A stretch of DNA of 64,000 nt from Parvibaculum sp039973015 (GCF_039973015.1 NZ_JBDWLT010000008.1:248001-312000), one strand, 5' to 3'; positions 16,835 through 25,560 are shown, counted from the first letter of the stretch. Notes: generated by a model from the sequence alone, not told the origin. A program made the numbers and translations.

Positions 16835-17245
16835 ATGTTTTTCCTCATGGGGAAGACACAAACATATGGGCAAACGCCGCTCGCCCGCTTCGGTGCCGTA
16901 CAGGTGCTGGCGCTGCTTGCGATGTTCTTCCATATCGCCTCGCCCCTCGCGCTCCAGCTCGCCACCCCCTCGACGGATGGTCTTTTCCAGACCGTAATCT
17001 GTTCCGGCGGCGTTGCGCAGACGGTCTATATCGACGAGCAGGGTAATCCCGTCGAACCGGCCGCCCCGGCCTCAAGCGTACATGACTGCAAATCCTGCGT
17101 TCATCATTGCGGTGCCGCCGCGCTTGCTGGCTTCTTCGCGCTCCCCGCGCCGCAATGGGCGCTCCCTGCGCCGCTGCGTGTTGCCTATGCCGCGTTCTCC
17201 GGCGGCATTTCCTACAGCAACCATTCCCGCGCCCCGCCTGCCTGA
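16835..17245 (+). CDS. DUF2946-family protein, likely copper-related
   Basis: This protein of about 136 residues has a hydrophobic N-terminal segment (VLALLAMFFHIASPLAL, signal or anchor), then a periplasmic part with VICSGGVAQTVYID and a metal-site-like HDCKSCVHHCGAAA motif, then a Pro/Ala-rich tail. This is the DUF2946 pattern. Family genes often sit beside copper-type TonB receptors and YcnI genes, as here: the receptor starts 82 bp downstream and YcnI follows. Start is the ATG at 16835 or 16847; neither has a clear ribosome-binding site. Role in copper handling is inferred from the motif and context. Confidence 0.75.
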   Translation: MFFLMGKTQTYGQTPLARFGAVQVLALLAMFFHIASPLALQLATPSTDGLFQTVICSGGVAQTVYIDEQGNPVEPAAPASSVHDCKSCVHHCGAAALAGFFALPAPQWALPAPLRVAYAAFSGGISYSNHSRAPPA

Positions 17246-17286
17246 CCTCAAGCGTCCAATAACCCTTTCATAACGACGCCTGCAGC

Positions 17287-17315
17287 GCGCCCCGCTAGCG
17301 GGCGCACATACTTTT
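17287..17315 (+). terminator. Hairpin plus T-run upstream of the copper-type receptor (terminator or attenuator)
   Basis: GCGCCC and GGGCGC enclose a GCTAGC-containing loop, and ACATACTTTTT follows. It lies between the DUF2946 gene and the receptor, 13 nt before the receptor start, so it might attenuate downstream expression. The 6-nt gap before the T-run makes it an imperfect terminator. Confidence 0.4.
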
Positions 17316-17327
17316 TGGGCAGGCAAC

Positions 17328-19457
17328 ATGAAGATTTCTCCCCCATTCGGGGGCGCGGCTCTGGCTGCGCTCCTTTCCGCAATCGTCACCCCCGCTTATG
17401 CGGCAGAAGATGAAGCGATCGTCCTTCCGGAAATCGTCGTGGAGGGCGAGGAGGTCGTCACTCCCCTTTCCGGTCTTGCCGATCCTTCCTTCTCCCTCGG
17501 CACACTCACCGTCCCCGGCGTTGCGCAGGCGCAGCAGGAAATGTCGCTCATTCCCGGCGCCGTTTCCCTCGTTCCGGCGACGCGCTATCAGGACACCTAT
17601 GCGCATAACTTCGAGGACGTGATGGACTTCACGCCCGGCGTCTATGCGCGCAAGCGCTTTGGCGCCGAGGTCCGCCTTTCCATTCGCGGCTCGGGACTTT
17701 CGCGGTCATTCCATATGCGCGGCCTCGAAATCCTTCAGGATGGCGTTCCTTATAACCTCGCCGATGGTGCGGCCGATTTTCAGGAGATCGATCCGCTCAT
17801 CGCGCAGCACATCGAAGTCTACAAAGGCGGCAACGGGCTTCGCTTCGGTTCGGCAACACTTGGCGGCGCGGTGAATTTCGTCACGCCCACTGCCCATACG
17901 GCGCAGGCCGCAAACCTCGTCCGCTTCGAGGGCGGGAGCTACGGCACGGCGCGTATCCACACCGAAACCGCGCGCATTCTCGGCAATACGGATTTCTTCG
18001 CCGCCATGAGCGCCAATCATGTGGATGGCTTCCGCCAGCAGGAATCGGAAAAGAGCATCCGCTTTTCTGCCAATCTCGGTCATCGCTTCAACGACGCGGC
18101 CGAGACGCGCTTCTATCTCGTTTCCAACACCGTCGATCAGGAACTGCCGGGTACGCTGACGCTTGCGCAGGTGGAGAACACACCGGAACTCGCAAGCCCC
18201 GGCAACATCGCGCTCAACCAGCAGCGCAATGTCCGCTCCCTTCGCTTTGCGAACAAGACGACCCTCACACTCGATGAAGGTTCGACGCTCGATTTCGGCG
18301 GATATGCCGGTTACAAGCGGCTCTATCATCCGATCTTCCGCGTCCTCGACCAGCGCGGGCCGCTGGCCGGTCTCTTCGCGCGCTACAACACGGAAAGCCT
18401 TGTTGCCGGACACCGCAACATGCTCACCATCGGCGGCGACTTCTCCTGGGGTGAGGTCGATGCAAAACAATATGCGAACCTCTCCGGTTCGCGCGGCGCC
18501 TTGCTCGCAAGCGGTACGCAGACCTCGACCAATCTGAAGATCTACGCCGAGAACCATTTCTATGTGGTCGAAAATGTGGCGCTGGTCGGCGGGTTGCAGG
18601 CCGTTCACTCCTACAGGAAATTCACCAACGACCTCGCGCCCGCGCAGAGCGACAGCGCGGATTTCACCTCAGTAAGTCCGAAAGCCGGCGTCCTCTGGGA
18701 CGTGGCGGAGACGGCGCAGGTCTATGGCAATGTCACGCGCAGCTATGAGCCGCCGACCTTCTCCGAACTCGTGCAGGCGACTGTCTTCCAGTTCGTACCG
18801 CTCGATCCGCAGCGTGCGGTCACGGCAGAAATCGGCACACGCGGTACCGCAAGGAACGTCGCATGGGACGTGGCCTTCTACCGCGCCCGGGTTAAGGGCG
18901 AACTCATCAACTACACGGTGAGCCCGAGCATACCCGCTTCCACCTTCAACGCCGATGAGACGATCCATCAGGGGATCGAGGCCTCGCTCACGCTTGATGT
19001 TGGTGCGTGGGGATTGCGAAATCTGCCGGGCGGCGGCCGCCTCCTGTTCGAGCAGGCCTATATGTATAGCGACTTCGCCTTCGATGGCGACGCCACCTAT
19101 GGCGACAACAAGCTCGCGGGCATGCCGCCCCATGTCTATGTCGCGGCGCTCCGCTACAAATCGTCCGCGCCGAACGGCCTTGGCTGGGACATCGCACCGA
19201 AAATGGAATGGGTGCCGGATGGCGGTTATGTCGATTACGCAAACCGTCTCAAGGCGCCCGGCTACACCACCTTCGGCATCGAGGGTGGCGTCGATCTCAT
19301 GAAAGGCGTTCGTCTTTTCGTCGATGCGCGCAACCTGACCGACAAGCACTACGTTTCGACCTATAGCAACATCACGGATTCAGCTCTGGCCGCGACCAAC
19401 GTCTTCTATCCGGGCGAAGGAAGAAGCGTGTTCGCAGGTCTCAAACTCGCATTCTGA
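17328..19457 (+). CDS. TonB-dependent receptor, probably copper-related (FecA-like architecture)
   Basis: This 709-residue outer-membrane receptor has a signal peptide ending near residue 26, a TonB-box region (EAIVLPEIVVEG), a plug domain (DTYAHNFEDVMDFTPGV, RLSIRGSGLSR, GLEILQDGVPYN, GGNGLRFGSATLGGAVNFV) and a barrel ending in LKLAF. The plug style is that of siderophore and metal receptors. A DUF2946 gene before it and a YcnI gene after it favour copper as cargo, but the specificity is inferred. GCAGG precedes the ATG. A hairpin just upstream may tune its expression relative to the DUF2946 gene. Confidence 0.85.
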   Translation: MKISPPFGGAALAALLSAIVTPAYAAEDEAIVLPEIVVEGEEVVTPLSGLADPSFSLGTLTVPGVAQAQQEMSLIPGAVSLVPATRYQDTYAHNFEDVMDFTPGVYARKRFGAEVRLSIRGSGLSRSFHMRGLEILQDGVPYNLADGAADFQEIDPLIAQHIEVYKGGNGLRFGSATLGGAVNFVTPTAHTAQAANLVRFEGGSYGTARIHTETARILGNTDFFAAMSANHVDGFRQQESEKSIRFSANLGHRFNDAAETRFYLVSNTVDQELPGTLTLAQVENTPELASPGNIALNQQRNVRSLRFANKTTLTLDEGSTLDFGGYAGYKRLYHPIFRVLDQRGPLAGLFARYNTESLVAGHRNMLTIGGDFSWGEVDAKQYANLSGSRGALLASGTQTSTNLKIYAENHFYVVENVALVGGLQAVHSYRKFTNDLAPAQSDSADFTSVSPKAGVLWDVAETAQVYGNVTRSYEPPTFSELVQATVFQFVPLDPQRAVTAEIGTRGTARNVAWDVAFYRARVKGELINYTVSPSIPASTFNADETIHQGIEASLTLDVGAWGLRNLPGGGRLLFEQAYMYSDFAFDGDATYGDNKLAGMPPHVYVAALRYKSSAPNGLGWDIAPKMEWVPDGGYVDYANRLKAPGYTTFGIEGGVDLMKGVRLFVDARNLTDKHYVSTYSNITDSALAATNVFYPGEGRSVFAGLKLAF

Positions 19458-19484
19458 ACAACAAACCGTCATTGGAGAAATCGA

Positions 19485-20021
19485 ATGAAACTCTCGGCGT
19501 TCTCGCTTTCCTTGTTGGGCGTTCTTGCCCTCGCCTCGCCCGCCGCCGCGCATGTCGTCCTCGACGGGCCGATGGCCTCCGCGGGCGCCTATTACAAGGC
19601 GGTCTTCCGTGTGCCGCATGGCTGCGACGGGTCGGCGACCACCGCCGTCTCGGTTCGCATTCCCGAAGGTGCCATCTCCGTGAAGCCTCAGCCGAAGTCC
19701 GGCTGGACGGTGAAGACCGAAACCGCACCCTACGCGCAGACCTATGAAATCCATGGCAAGAAAGTCTCCGAAGGCGTGGTCGAGGTCACGTGGGAGGGCG
19801 GACCGCTTCCCGACGACATGTTCGACGAGTTCGCGCTGACGATGAAGCTGCCGGACGACAAGGAGACAATGATGCTCTTCTTCCCGGTCGCGCAGACTTG
19901 CGAGGATGGCGCCATTTCCTGGGATGAGTTCCCCGCTCCCGGCGTCGACCCGCATTCGCTCGCCTATCCCGCACCGTCGCTGATGCTGCATCATGGCGAG
20001 GGTCACGAACATCACCATTGA
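19485..20021 (+). CDS. YcnI-like (DUF1775) periplasmic copper-binding protein
   Basis: This 178-residue protein has a signal peptide ending in PAAA (about residue 22), so the mature chain begins with His. In YcnI proteins this N-terminal His forms a mono-histidine copper site together with a Trp and an acidic residue; KSGWTV and TWEGGPLP carry candidate tryptophans. The C-terminus ends in a second histidine-rich stretch (HHGEGHEHHH), a further metal-binding candidate. It follows the receptor by 27 bp with GGAG before the ATG, so the two are co-transcribed. Expected role: copper chaperone or buffer in the periplasm. Confidence 0.85.
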   Translation: MKLSAFSLSLLGVLALASPAAAHVVLDGPMASAGAYYKAVFRVPHGCDGSATTAVSVRIPEGAISVKPQPKSGWTVKTETAPYAQTYEIHGKKVSEGVVEVTWEGGPLPDDMFDEFALTMKLPDDKETMMLFFPVAQTCEDGAISWDEFPAPGVDPHSLAYPAPSLMLHHGEGHEHHH

Positions 20022-20076
20022 TGCTTCCCCATACCTATCTGCTAGTCTTCTCCCGAATGAATGACAGGAGGAAGAA

Positions 20077-21312
20077 ATGGGCGTGACGCTGCCGAAGCAG
20101 GGCACCGAATGGGGCAAGCTGAAAACCGAGATGGAGGCGCGCGGCTCCCATGACGTCAAATGGCGTGACGGGAAGACCGCCGTCTACGTCTTCAATGCCG
20201 GGCCGGATGTCGCGGAGGTTCAGAAAGAGGCCTACACGATGTTCATGTCGGAAAACGGCCTCGGCCCGATGGCCTTTCCGAGTCTGAAACAAATGGAGGA
20301 GGAAGTGGTCCAGATGGGCCTCGCCCTGCTTCACGGGCCGGAAGGCGCGGCCGGCAACATCACATCAGGCGGCACCGACTCAATCACGATGGCGGTGAAG
20401 ACCGCGCGCGATTACGCCCGCAAGGAGCGCGGTGTCGAGGGCCAGTGCAACATCGTCGCGCCGTGGTCGGCGCATCCCGCCTTCGACAAGGCGGCGAAGC
20501 TGATGGAGCTTGAGATCCGCCGCATCCCCTGCGCCGATCTTCTGGCCGATGTCGCGGCGATGGAAAAGGCGGTCGATGCCAACACCATCATGCTCGTCGG
20601 TTCCGCCCCCTGCTTCCCCTATGGCCTTATCGACCCGATTGAGGAACTCGGCGTGCTCGCCACGAAAAGGAACCTCTGGCTCCATGTCGATGCCTGCGTC
20701 GGCGGCTATATCGCGCCTTTCGTGCGCATGAATGGCGGCGACGTGCCGCCCTTCGACTTCGAGGTGCCGGGCGTCATGTCGATGTCCGCCGATCTTCACA
20801 AATATGGCTACTGCGCCAAGGGTGCTTCCACCGTTCTCTTCCGCTCAGAAGAACTTCGTGCGCACATGATCTTCGATTGTGCGGACTGGCCGGGCGGGCG
20901 AATGGTCACGCCGACGCTCGCGGGTACGAGGCCGGGCGGCGCCATCGCGGCGGCCTGGGCGGTGATGAATTTTCTGGGCGAGGAAGGCTACCGCGCAAAG
21001 CACAAACAAGTGACGAATGCGCGCGAGGCCATTGAGGCGGGGATCGCGAAGCTCGGCTTCCGTGTTCTTGGCCGCCCGCAGCTCGGCATCGTTTCCTTCA
21101 CCCATGACGAAGTCGATCCCTTCGCCGTCTGGGGCAAGCTCTTCGAGCGCGGCTGGTTCACCAGCCTCACCACCGAGCCGAAGGGCCTCCACCTCATGCT
21201 TTCGCCCTTCCATGAGAGCGTGACCGGCACCTATCTCACCGATCTCGAATGGGCGCTCGGCGAGGTCAAGGCCGGGAACGAAGGCAAGAAGCGCGAGGCG
21301 CGCTACAGCTAG
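20077..21312 (+). CDS. PLP-dependent lyase/decarboxylase, sphingosine-1-phosphate-lyase-like
   Basis: This 411-residue fold-type I PLP enzyme of the group II decarboxylase / S1P-lyase group has NITSGGTDSITMAVK as the phosphate-binding loop, WLHVDACVGGYIAPF with the Asp that pairs with the pyridine nitrogen, and Lys242 in MSADLHKYGYCAKG as the Schiff-base lysine. Bacterial relatives cleave phosphorylated sphingoid bases or decarboxylate amino acids; the substrate is not clear. AGGAGGAAG lies directly upstream of the ATG. The gene follows the copper cluster by 55 bp without a visible terminator, and a strong terminator follows it, so it may be the last gene of that unit. Confidence 0.82.
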   Translation: MGVTLPKQGTEWGKLKTEMEARGSHDVKWRDGKTAVYVFNAGPDVAEVQKEAYTMFMSENGLGPMAFPSLKQMEEEVVQMGLALLHGPEGAAGNITSGGTDSITMAVKTARDYARKERGVEGQCNIVAPWSAHPAFDKAAKLMELEIRRIPCADLLADVAAMEKAVDANTIMLVGSAPCFPYGLIDPIEELGVLATKRNLWLHVDACVGGYIAPFVRMNGGDVPPFDFEVPGVMSMSADLHKYGYCAKGASTVLFRSEELRAHMIFDCADWPGGRMVTPTLAGTRPGGAIAAAWAVMNFLGEEGYRAKHKQVTNAREAIEAGIAKLGFRVLGRPQLGIVSFTHDEVDPFAVWGKLFERGWFTSLTTEPKGLHLMLSPFHESVTGTYLTDLEWALGEVKAGNEGKKREARYS

Positions 21313-21326
21313 CTCCGGCATGAGAA

Positions 21327-21362
21327 GAGCCCGCCTCTCCCGGGGGGAGGAGAAGCGGGCTC
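21327..21362. terminator. Strong hairpin terminator between convergent genes
   Basis: GAGCCCGC and GCGGGCTC enclose an inner CCTCTCC/GGGGAGG-type stem. It lies between the PLP enzyme and the convergent small lipoprotein gene and can serve either strand; the T-run is weak. Confidence 0.65.
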
Positions 21363-21420
21363 AGAATACTCGTACGCAACTAGCCATCGGGGACATATGA
21401 AACAACGTCCCCGCGACCGA

Positions 21421-21612
21421 TCAGTTCCCGGTCGCGTCGTCGATGCCTTCACCCATTTCCTCGGCCGGGCCGTCATCGAACATCGAGCCCGAATCCGTAG
21501 CCTGATCCAGTTCCTCACCCGCCTCTTCCATGGGGCCTTCGTCGTCGCATGCGGCCAGACCGCCCGCGAGCGGGAGGATCAGGGCAATGCCGAAGAGAGT
21601 CTTGCGCAACAT
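21421..21612 (-). CDS. Small acidic lipoprotein
   Basis: This 63-residue product has a lipoprotein signal (MLRKTLFGIALILPLAGG with lipobox LAAC, Cys22), followed by a very acidic mature tail of about 41 residues (DDEGPMEEAGEELDQATD, then MFDDGPAEEMGEGIDDATGN). GGAG lies upstream of the ATG at 21612, and the short start gives a clean lipobox, so the longer in-frame extension is rejected. Similar short acidic lipoproteins of unknown role are common in alphaproteobacteria. No domain is recognised. Confidence 0.7.
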   Translation of the reverse strand: MLRKTLFGIALILPLAGGLAACDDEGPMEEAGEELDQATDSGSMFDDGPAEEMGEGIDDATGN

Positions 21613-21881
21613 GAATGGTCTCCGTCTGTGGTGACAGGTCCGGCGCGTCATGCGCCGGGACAGTGTGGCCGGCAGCAGAACCGCCGTGCCGGGTCGGGAA
21701 AGAGAACGCGCGGTTTTCATCCGGGTTCCACAGGAGTTCCATAAAATGCCTGACGCAGGGGCAGGCCCCCTACCCATCCCTTCCCCGCCGATTACGGCTT
21801 GCGGAGCCCCGATTGCCGTTTTCCCCGGCTGCGCTACTGCTACACTCCCCCGAAACAACAGAGTCACCTGGGGAGGAGACG

Positions 21882-23432
21882 ATGGGCGGAGCGACGATCA
21901 TTTCCGGCACGCGGACGGCCGAAAACGCCATGCTTCAGGAGCGGGCCGCGCGCGCCGCGAGCGGCTTCAAGAGCCTCGGCATCGGGCCGGGAGACGTCAT
22001 CGCGGTTTATCTGCGAAACGACTTTCCCTTCATGGAGGCCTCCGCGGCGTCCGGGCTGGTCGGCGCTTATTCAACCCCCGTCAACTGGCACAACTCGCCC
22101 GATGAGGCGCGCTACATCTTCGAGAACTCAGGCGCCAAGGCCATCGTCATCCATGCCGACCTTCTGCGCGGCATCGAAACGGCGATCCCGAAGGATGTTC
22201 CGGTCTTCGTTGTGGAGACACCGCCCGAGATCGTCTCGGCCTATGGATTGTCGCCCGACGACGCGAAACTTCCGCCGGGCGCGCAGAGCTGGAGCGAATG
22301 GCTCGCGCAGTTCCCGCCCATCGAGGCAGGCCCCGCCGAGCCGCCCGGCTCCATGATCTACACATCCGGCACCACCGGCCATCCGAAGGGTGTGCGCCGC
22401 GCGCCGCCCACCGCGGAGCAGGCCGTTGCCTGGGCCTCGATCATCGGCAAGGTGATGGGCTTCAATGCCGCTTACGGCGAGCCGCAGGAGATGGTCACAG
22501 TCGTTACCGGCCCGATGTATCACTCCGCGCCCAATGCCTACGGGCTCTACGCCTTCCGCGTCGGCGCGAACATCATCCTTCAGCCGCGTTTCGACCCGGA
22601 AGAACTGCTGCAGATGATCGAACGCCACAAGGTCACGCATCTTCACATGGTGCCGACCATGTTCGTCCGTCTACTGAAGCTTCCCGACGAGGTGAAAAAG
22701 AAATATGACCTTTCCTCGCTGCGCTTCGTGGTTCACGCGGCTGCGCCCTGCCCTGTTCACGTCAAGCAGGCGATGATCGAGTGGTGGGGGCCGGTCATCA
22801 ACGAATACTACGGCGGCACGGAAACCGGCGCGGTCGTCTTCTGCAATTCGGCAGAATATCTCGCCCATCCCGGCACCGTCGGCAAGGCGGTCGACGATGC
22901 GAAGGTCATGGTGATCGGCGAGGACGGCAAGGAACTCACGCATGGCGCGACCGGCGAGATCGTCTGCCGAACGTCCACCATCCCGGATTTCACCTATCAC
23001 CGCGACGACGAGAAGCGCCGCAACTCGGAAAAGGCCGGGCTCATCGCACTCGGCGATGTCGGCTATCTCGACGAGGACGGCTTTCTCTATCTCTGCGACC
23101 GCGCCAAGGACATGGTGATCTCGGGCGGCGTGAACATCTATCCCGCCGAGATCGAAGCCGAGCTCCACAAGATGCCGGGCGTCGGCGATTGCGCCGTCTT
23201 CGGCATTCCCGACGAGGAATTCGGCGAATCCCTCTGCGCCGTCGTCCAGCCCCAGCCGGGCGTGACCCTTCAGGAGGGCGATGTCCGTTCTTTCCTGCGC
23301 GAGCGGGTCGCGGGCTACAAGGTGCCCCGGAAAGTCGAGTTCCGCAGCGACCTTCCGCGAGAGGACTCCGGGAAAATATTCAAGCGCAAGCTCCGCGAGC
23401 CTTACTGGGAAGCCGCCGGACGCAAGATCTGA
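21882..23432 (+). CDS. AMP-dependent acyl-CoA synthetase/ligase
   Basis: This 516-residue ANL-superfamily enzyme has core motif A3 YTSGTTGHPKGVRR, motif NEYYGGTETGAVVF, the LGDVGYLDEDGFLYLCDR motif with the ATP-ribose Asp, and PREDSGKIFKRKLRE near the C-terminus, whose Lys catalyses adenylation. It activates a carboxylic acid as its CoA thioester; substrate length is unknown. The start at 21882 is preferred because GGAGGAG lies just upstream; a longer in-frame start is possible but adds low-complexity sequence. It forms a single-gene unit with a terminator. Confidence 0.88.
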   Translation: MGGATIISGTRTAENAMLQERAARAASGFKSLGIGPGDVIAVYLRNDFPFMEASAASGLVGAYSTPVNWHNSPDEARYIFENSGAKAIVIHADLLRGIETAIPKDVPVFVVETPPEIVSAYGLSPDDAKLPPGAQSWSEWLAQFPPIEAGPAEPPGSMIYTSGTTGHPKGVRRAPPTAEQAVAWASIIGKVMGFNAAYGEPQEMVTVVTGPMYHSAPNAYGLYAFRVGANIILQPRFDPEELLQMIERHKVTHLHMVPTMFVRLLKLPDEVKKKYDLSSLRFVVHAAAPCPVHVKQAMIEWWGPVINEYYGGTETGAVVFCNSAEYLAHPGTVGKAVDDAKVMVIGEDGKELTHGATGEIVCRTSTIPDFTYHRDDEKRRNSEKAGLIALGDVGYLDEDGFLYLCDRAKDMVISGGVNIYPAEIEAELHKMPGVGDCAVFGIPDEEFGESLCAVVQPQPGVTLQEGDVRSFLRERVAGYKVPRKVEFRSDLPREDSGKIFKRKLREPYWEAAGRKI

Positions 23433-23471
23433 CTTTTCGGCCAACACGGCGCCAAACGAGACGGACACGAA

Positions 23472-23500
23472 AAAGGGGCGGGAAACCGCCCCTTATTTTT
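23472..23500 (+). terminator. Terminator of the acyl-CoA synthetase gene
   Basis: AAGGGGCGG pairs with CCGCCCCTT around a GAAA loop, followed by ATTTTT, about 40 nt after the stop. Confidence 0.88.
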
Positions 23501-23527
23501 GGGTGCAGTGCGGCAGAATGTCTCGCC

Positions 23528-23575
23528 GCATCGCAAAATATTCATAGGCTGACATCTTGTCAGTTTGTGCGATGC
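23528..23575. other. Nested inverted repeat in the leader of a small membrane-protein gene
   Basis: Outer arms GCATCGCA (23528-23535) and TGCGATGC (23568-23575) are perfect complements. Inside them CTGAC (23549-23553) and GTCAG (23559-23563) pair around ATCTT. It lies 115 nt before the next start codon and could be an operator or a structured RNA leader. No known RNA family is recognised. Confidence 0.4.
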
Positions 23576-23690
23576 AGCATATCTTCAGTTCAACGAGACA
23601 AGAGAATCGCCGGCAAGGCGACAGCCCCTTCAAGGGGGATGGAAACGATCGGGCCGGACTGAGTGACATTCGAACGAACGAGGTAAGCCC

Positions 23691-23912
23691 ATGACTTCCG
23701 CACAGCATCTCGCATCCAATGTGGCGGCGCATACGAGGTCTCTTGGTGCCGACATCACGGCCCAGGCTGAACGCCTCTGGACGGCCGTCAAAACCGTGCC
23801 CGCCAAGGCGGTTCATGGCTTCAACGGAACCGAAGCCTTTGTGGCCGGCGGCTACACACTGCTCTCGCTTTATGCGGCTGGTTTCGTGGCCTATATCGCC
23901 GCCATCTACTGA
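23691..23912 (+). CDS. Small hypothetical protein with C-terminal membrane segment
   Basis: This 73-residue protein has an amphipathic, Ala-rich N-terminal two-thirds (MTSAQHLASNVAAHTRSLG, RLWTAVKTVPAKAV) and one C-terminal hydrophobic helix (AFVAGGYTLLSLYAAGFVAY). GAGG lies 7 nt before the ATG. There is a stable hairpin-rich leader upstream and several hairpins downstream. I do not recognise a family. The tail-anchored layout suggests an inner-membrane small protein. Codon usage and ribosome-binding site make it a credible gene. Confidence 0.55.
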   Translation: MTSAQHLASNVAAHTRSLGADITAQAERLWTAVKTVPAKAVHGFNGTEAFVAGGYTLLSLYAAGFVAYIAAIY

Positions 23913-23914
23913 TC

Positions 23915-24015
23915 GTCTCCCCCGAAGGAGACCTGGATTTCCCGGTGCGGCGGCTTGTCCGCCGCGCCCCGCTCTCTCATTCCCGCATAGAACCGTTTCC
24001 GCCTCCGAAGGAGGC
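23915..24015. other. Three short hairpins between the small gene and the MarR gene
   Basis: GTCTCC/GGAGAC (23915-23932), GCGGCGG/CCGCCGC (23947-23965) and GCCTCC/GGAGGC (24001-24015) are perfect short stems. None has a proper T-run. They may end or stabilise the small gene transcript. Confidence 0.35.
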
Positions 24016-24100
24016 CCCTTGCCCAGCCTCGATTTGCACCCATATACTAAGCCTTCCTTATTAACAGGCATACACTCTACTAAAGCGGCGGGTGAAAATC

Positions 24101-24583
24101 ATGAGTAACGGCAAGAACCAGAATCCGGATCGCAGCACGGGCTTCCTTCTCCGCGACAATTCCCGCTTCATGAAAGTGGCATTCTCGGAGCGCGTCAGCG
24201 GCCTCACACAGGCGCAATGGGGCGCCCTCGCCCAGCTATCGCGGCATGAGGGGCTCAATCAGGTCGGTCTTGCCGATCTTCTCGAAGTCCAGCCCATCAC
24301 CGTGGCGCGGCTTATCGACAAGCTTGTCAGCCTCGGCGTGGTAGAGCGCAGGCCAGACCCCAACGACCGGCGCGCGCAGCAGCTTTTCCTTACCGGCAAG
24401 GCGCAGCCGCTGCTCGATCAGATGTGGGAGGCTGGCGACGAAATTCTCGATGAGGCCTATGCGGGCTTCACCGATGACGAACGAACCGCGTTCATCGACA
24501 TGCTTGTACGGATGCGCAGCAATCTCGCACGTGTCGCACAGGGCGGAGCGCGCAGCCGCGACGTCTTCAGAAAGGCAAGCTGA
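24101..24583 (+). CDS. MarR-family transcriptional regulator
   Basis: This 160-residue winged-helix regulator has RVSGLTQAQWGALAQLS, then the recognition region VGLADLLEVQPITVARLIDKL, then the wing VERRPDPNDRRAQQLFLT, which is the classic MarR DNA-binding signature, and a C-terminal dimer helix. The ATG at 24101 is preferred to the upstream GTG at 24092. The following hydrolase gene begins 58 bp downstream and may be co-transcribed. MarR proteins usually sense small aromatic or lipophilic ligands; the target here may be the hydrolase or its own gene. Confidence 0.88.
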   Translation: MSNGKNQNPDRSTGFLLRDNSRFMKVAFSERVSGLTQAQWGALAQLSRHEGLNQVGLADLLEVQPITVARLIDKLVSLGVVERRPDPNDRRAQQLFLTGKAQPLLDQMWEAGDEILDEAYAGFTDDERTAFIDMLVRMRSNLARVAQGGARSRDVFRKAS

Positions 24584-24641
24584 CCGCGCCATTGCGATCC
24601 GGTGCCAGACGGTCCAATCTGCCGCCAACACCGGAGGAGAG

Positions 24642-25550
24642 ATGGCCGTTCAAATACCTTACGTCCGCGAGATCGAGTTCGAATATGGCGACTGCGATCA
24701 GGTGTCGCCGCTGATCCGCCGCGTCGTCGCGAACAATCCGTCCGCCTTCACCTACAAGGGCACGGGCACCTATATCATCGGCGAGGGCGAAGTCGCCGTG
24801 GTCGACCCCGGTCCCCTGCTCAATGAGCATGTCGGGGCGCTGATGCGCGCGCTCGAAGGCGAGACCGTCACCCACATCCTCATCACTCACACGCATAGCG
24901 ATCACTCGCCCGCCGCCGCGCCCCTGAAGGCGCTCACCGGCGCGGAGACCTATGCCTACGGGCCGCATGGCTCGGGCCAGCTCAACACCCCGGACGATGT
25001 GCAGGTCGAGGAAGACGGCGACATGGCTTTTGTGCCGGATTTCGAGGTTCGCCACGGCGACATCATCGAAGGCAATGGCTGGACGGTCGAATGTGTCTAC
25101 ACGCCGGGCCACACATCGAACCATATGTGCTTCGCGCTTCAGGAAGAGAAGGCGCTCTTCAGCGGCGATCACGTCATGGGCTGGTCAACCAGCATCGTCA
25201 GTCCGCCCGATGGCAACATGGAGCAGTATATGGCCTCGCTCCGCCTGCTTCTTGAGCGCGATGATGAAGTCTACTGGCCGACGCATGGTCCCGCGATCAC
25301 CGATCCCAAGCCGTTCGTGCGCTCCTTCATCGAACATCGCGAGGACCGCGAGCGCCAGATCATGGAACAGCTCGCCGCCGGCCACACGCGCATTCAGGAC
25401 ATGGTGCCGATCATGTATGCCGCCGTCGACAAGCGGCTATACCCGGCTGCCGCGCGCTCCGTGCTTGCCCATATGGAGCACCTCGTCGCGACCGGCGCCG
25501 TCGCAACGAAAGGCAAGCCCGGCCTCGGAAACGACTACTGGCTGGCTTAG
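24642..25550 (+). CDS. Metallo-beta-lactamase-fold hydrolase (LACTB2/RNase-Z-like fold)
   Basis: This 302-residue MBL-fold enzyme has the zinc motif THTHSDH (82-88), the later CVYTPGHTSNH, LFSGDHVMGWS and WPTHGPAI motifs, and a C-terminal winged-helix-like domain (about 230-300), as in LACTB2-type proteins. It hydrolyses a thioester, phosphodiester or related substrate; which one is not evident. GGAGGAGAG abuts the ATG. It follows the MarR regulator directly, so regulator and enzyme may form one unit. The convergent DUF1499 gene ends 10 bp away. Confidence 0.86.
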   Translation: MAVQIPYVREIEFEYGDCDQVSPLIRRVVANNPSAFTYKGTGTYIIGEGEVAVVDPGPLLNEHVGALMRALEGETVTHILITHTHSDHSPAAAPLKALTGAETYAYGPHGSGQLNTPDDVQVEEDGDMAFVPDFEVRHGDIIEGNGWTVECVYTPGHTSNHMCFALQEEKALFSGDHVMGWSTSIVSPPDGNMEQYMASLRLLLERDDEVYWPTHGPAITDPKPFVRSFIEHREDRERQIMEQLAAGHTRIQDMVPIMYAAVDKRLYPAAARSVLAHMEHLVATGAVATKGKPGLGNDYWLA

Positions 25551-25560
25551 AAAACCGGCG

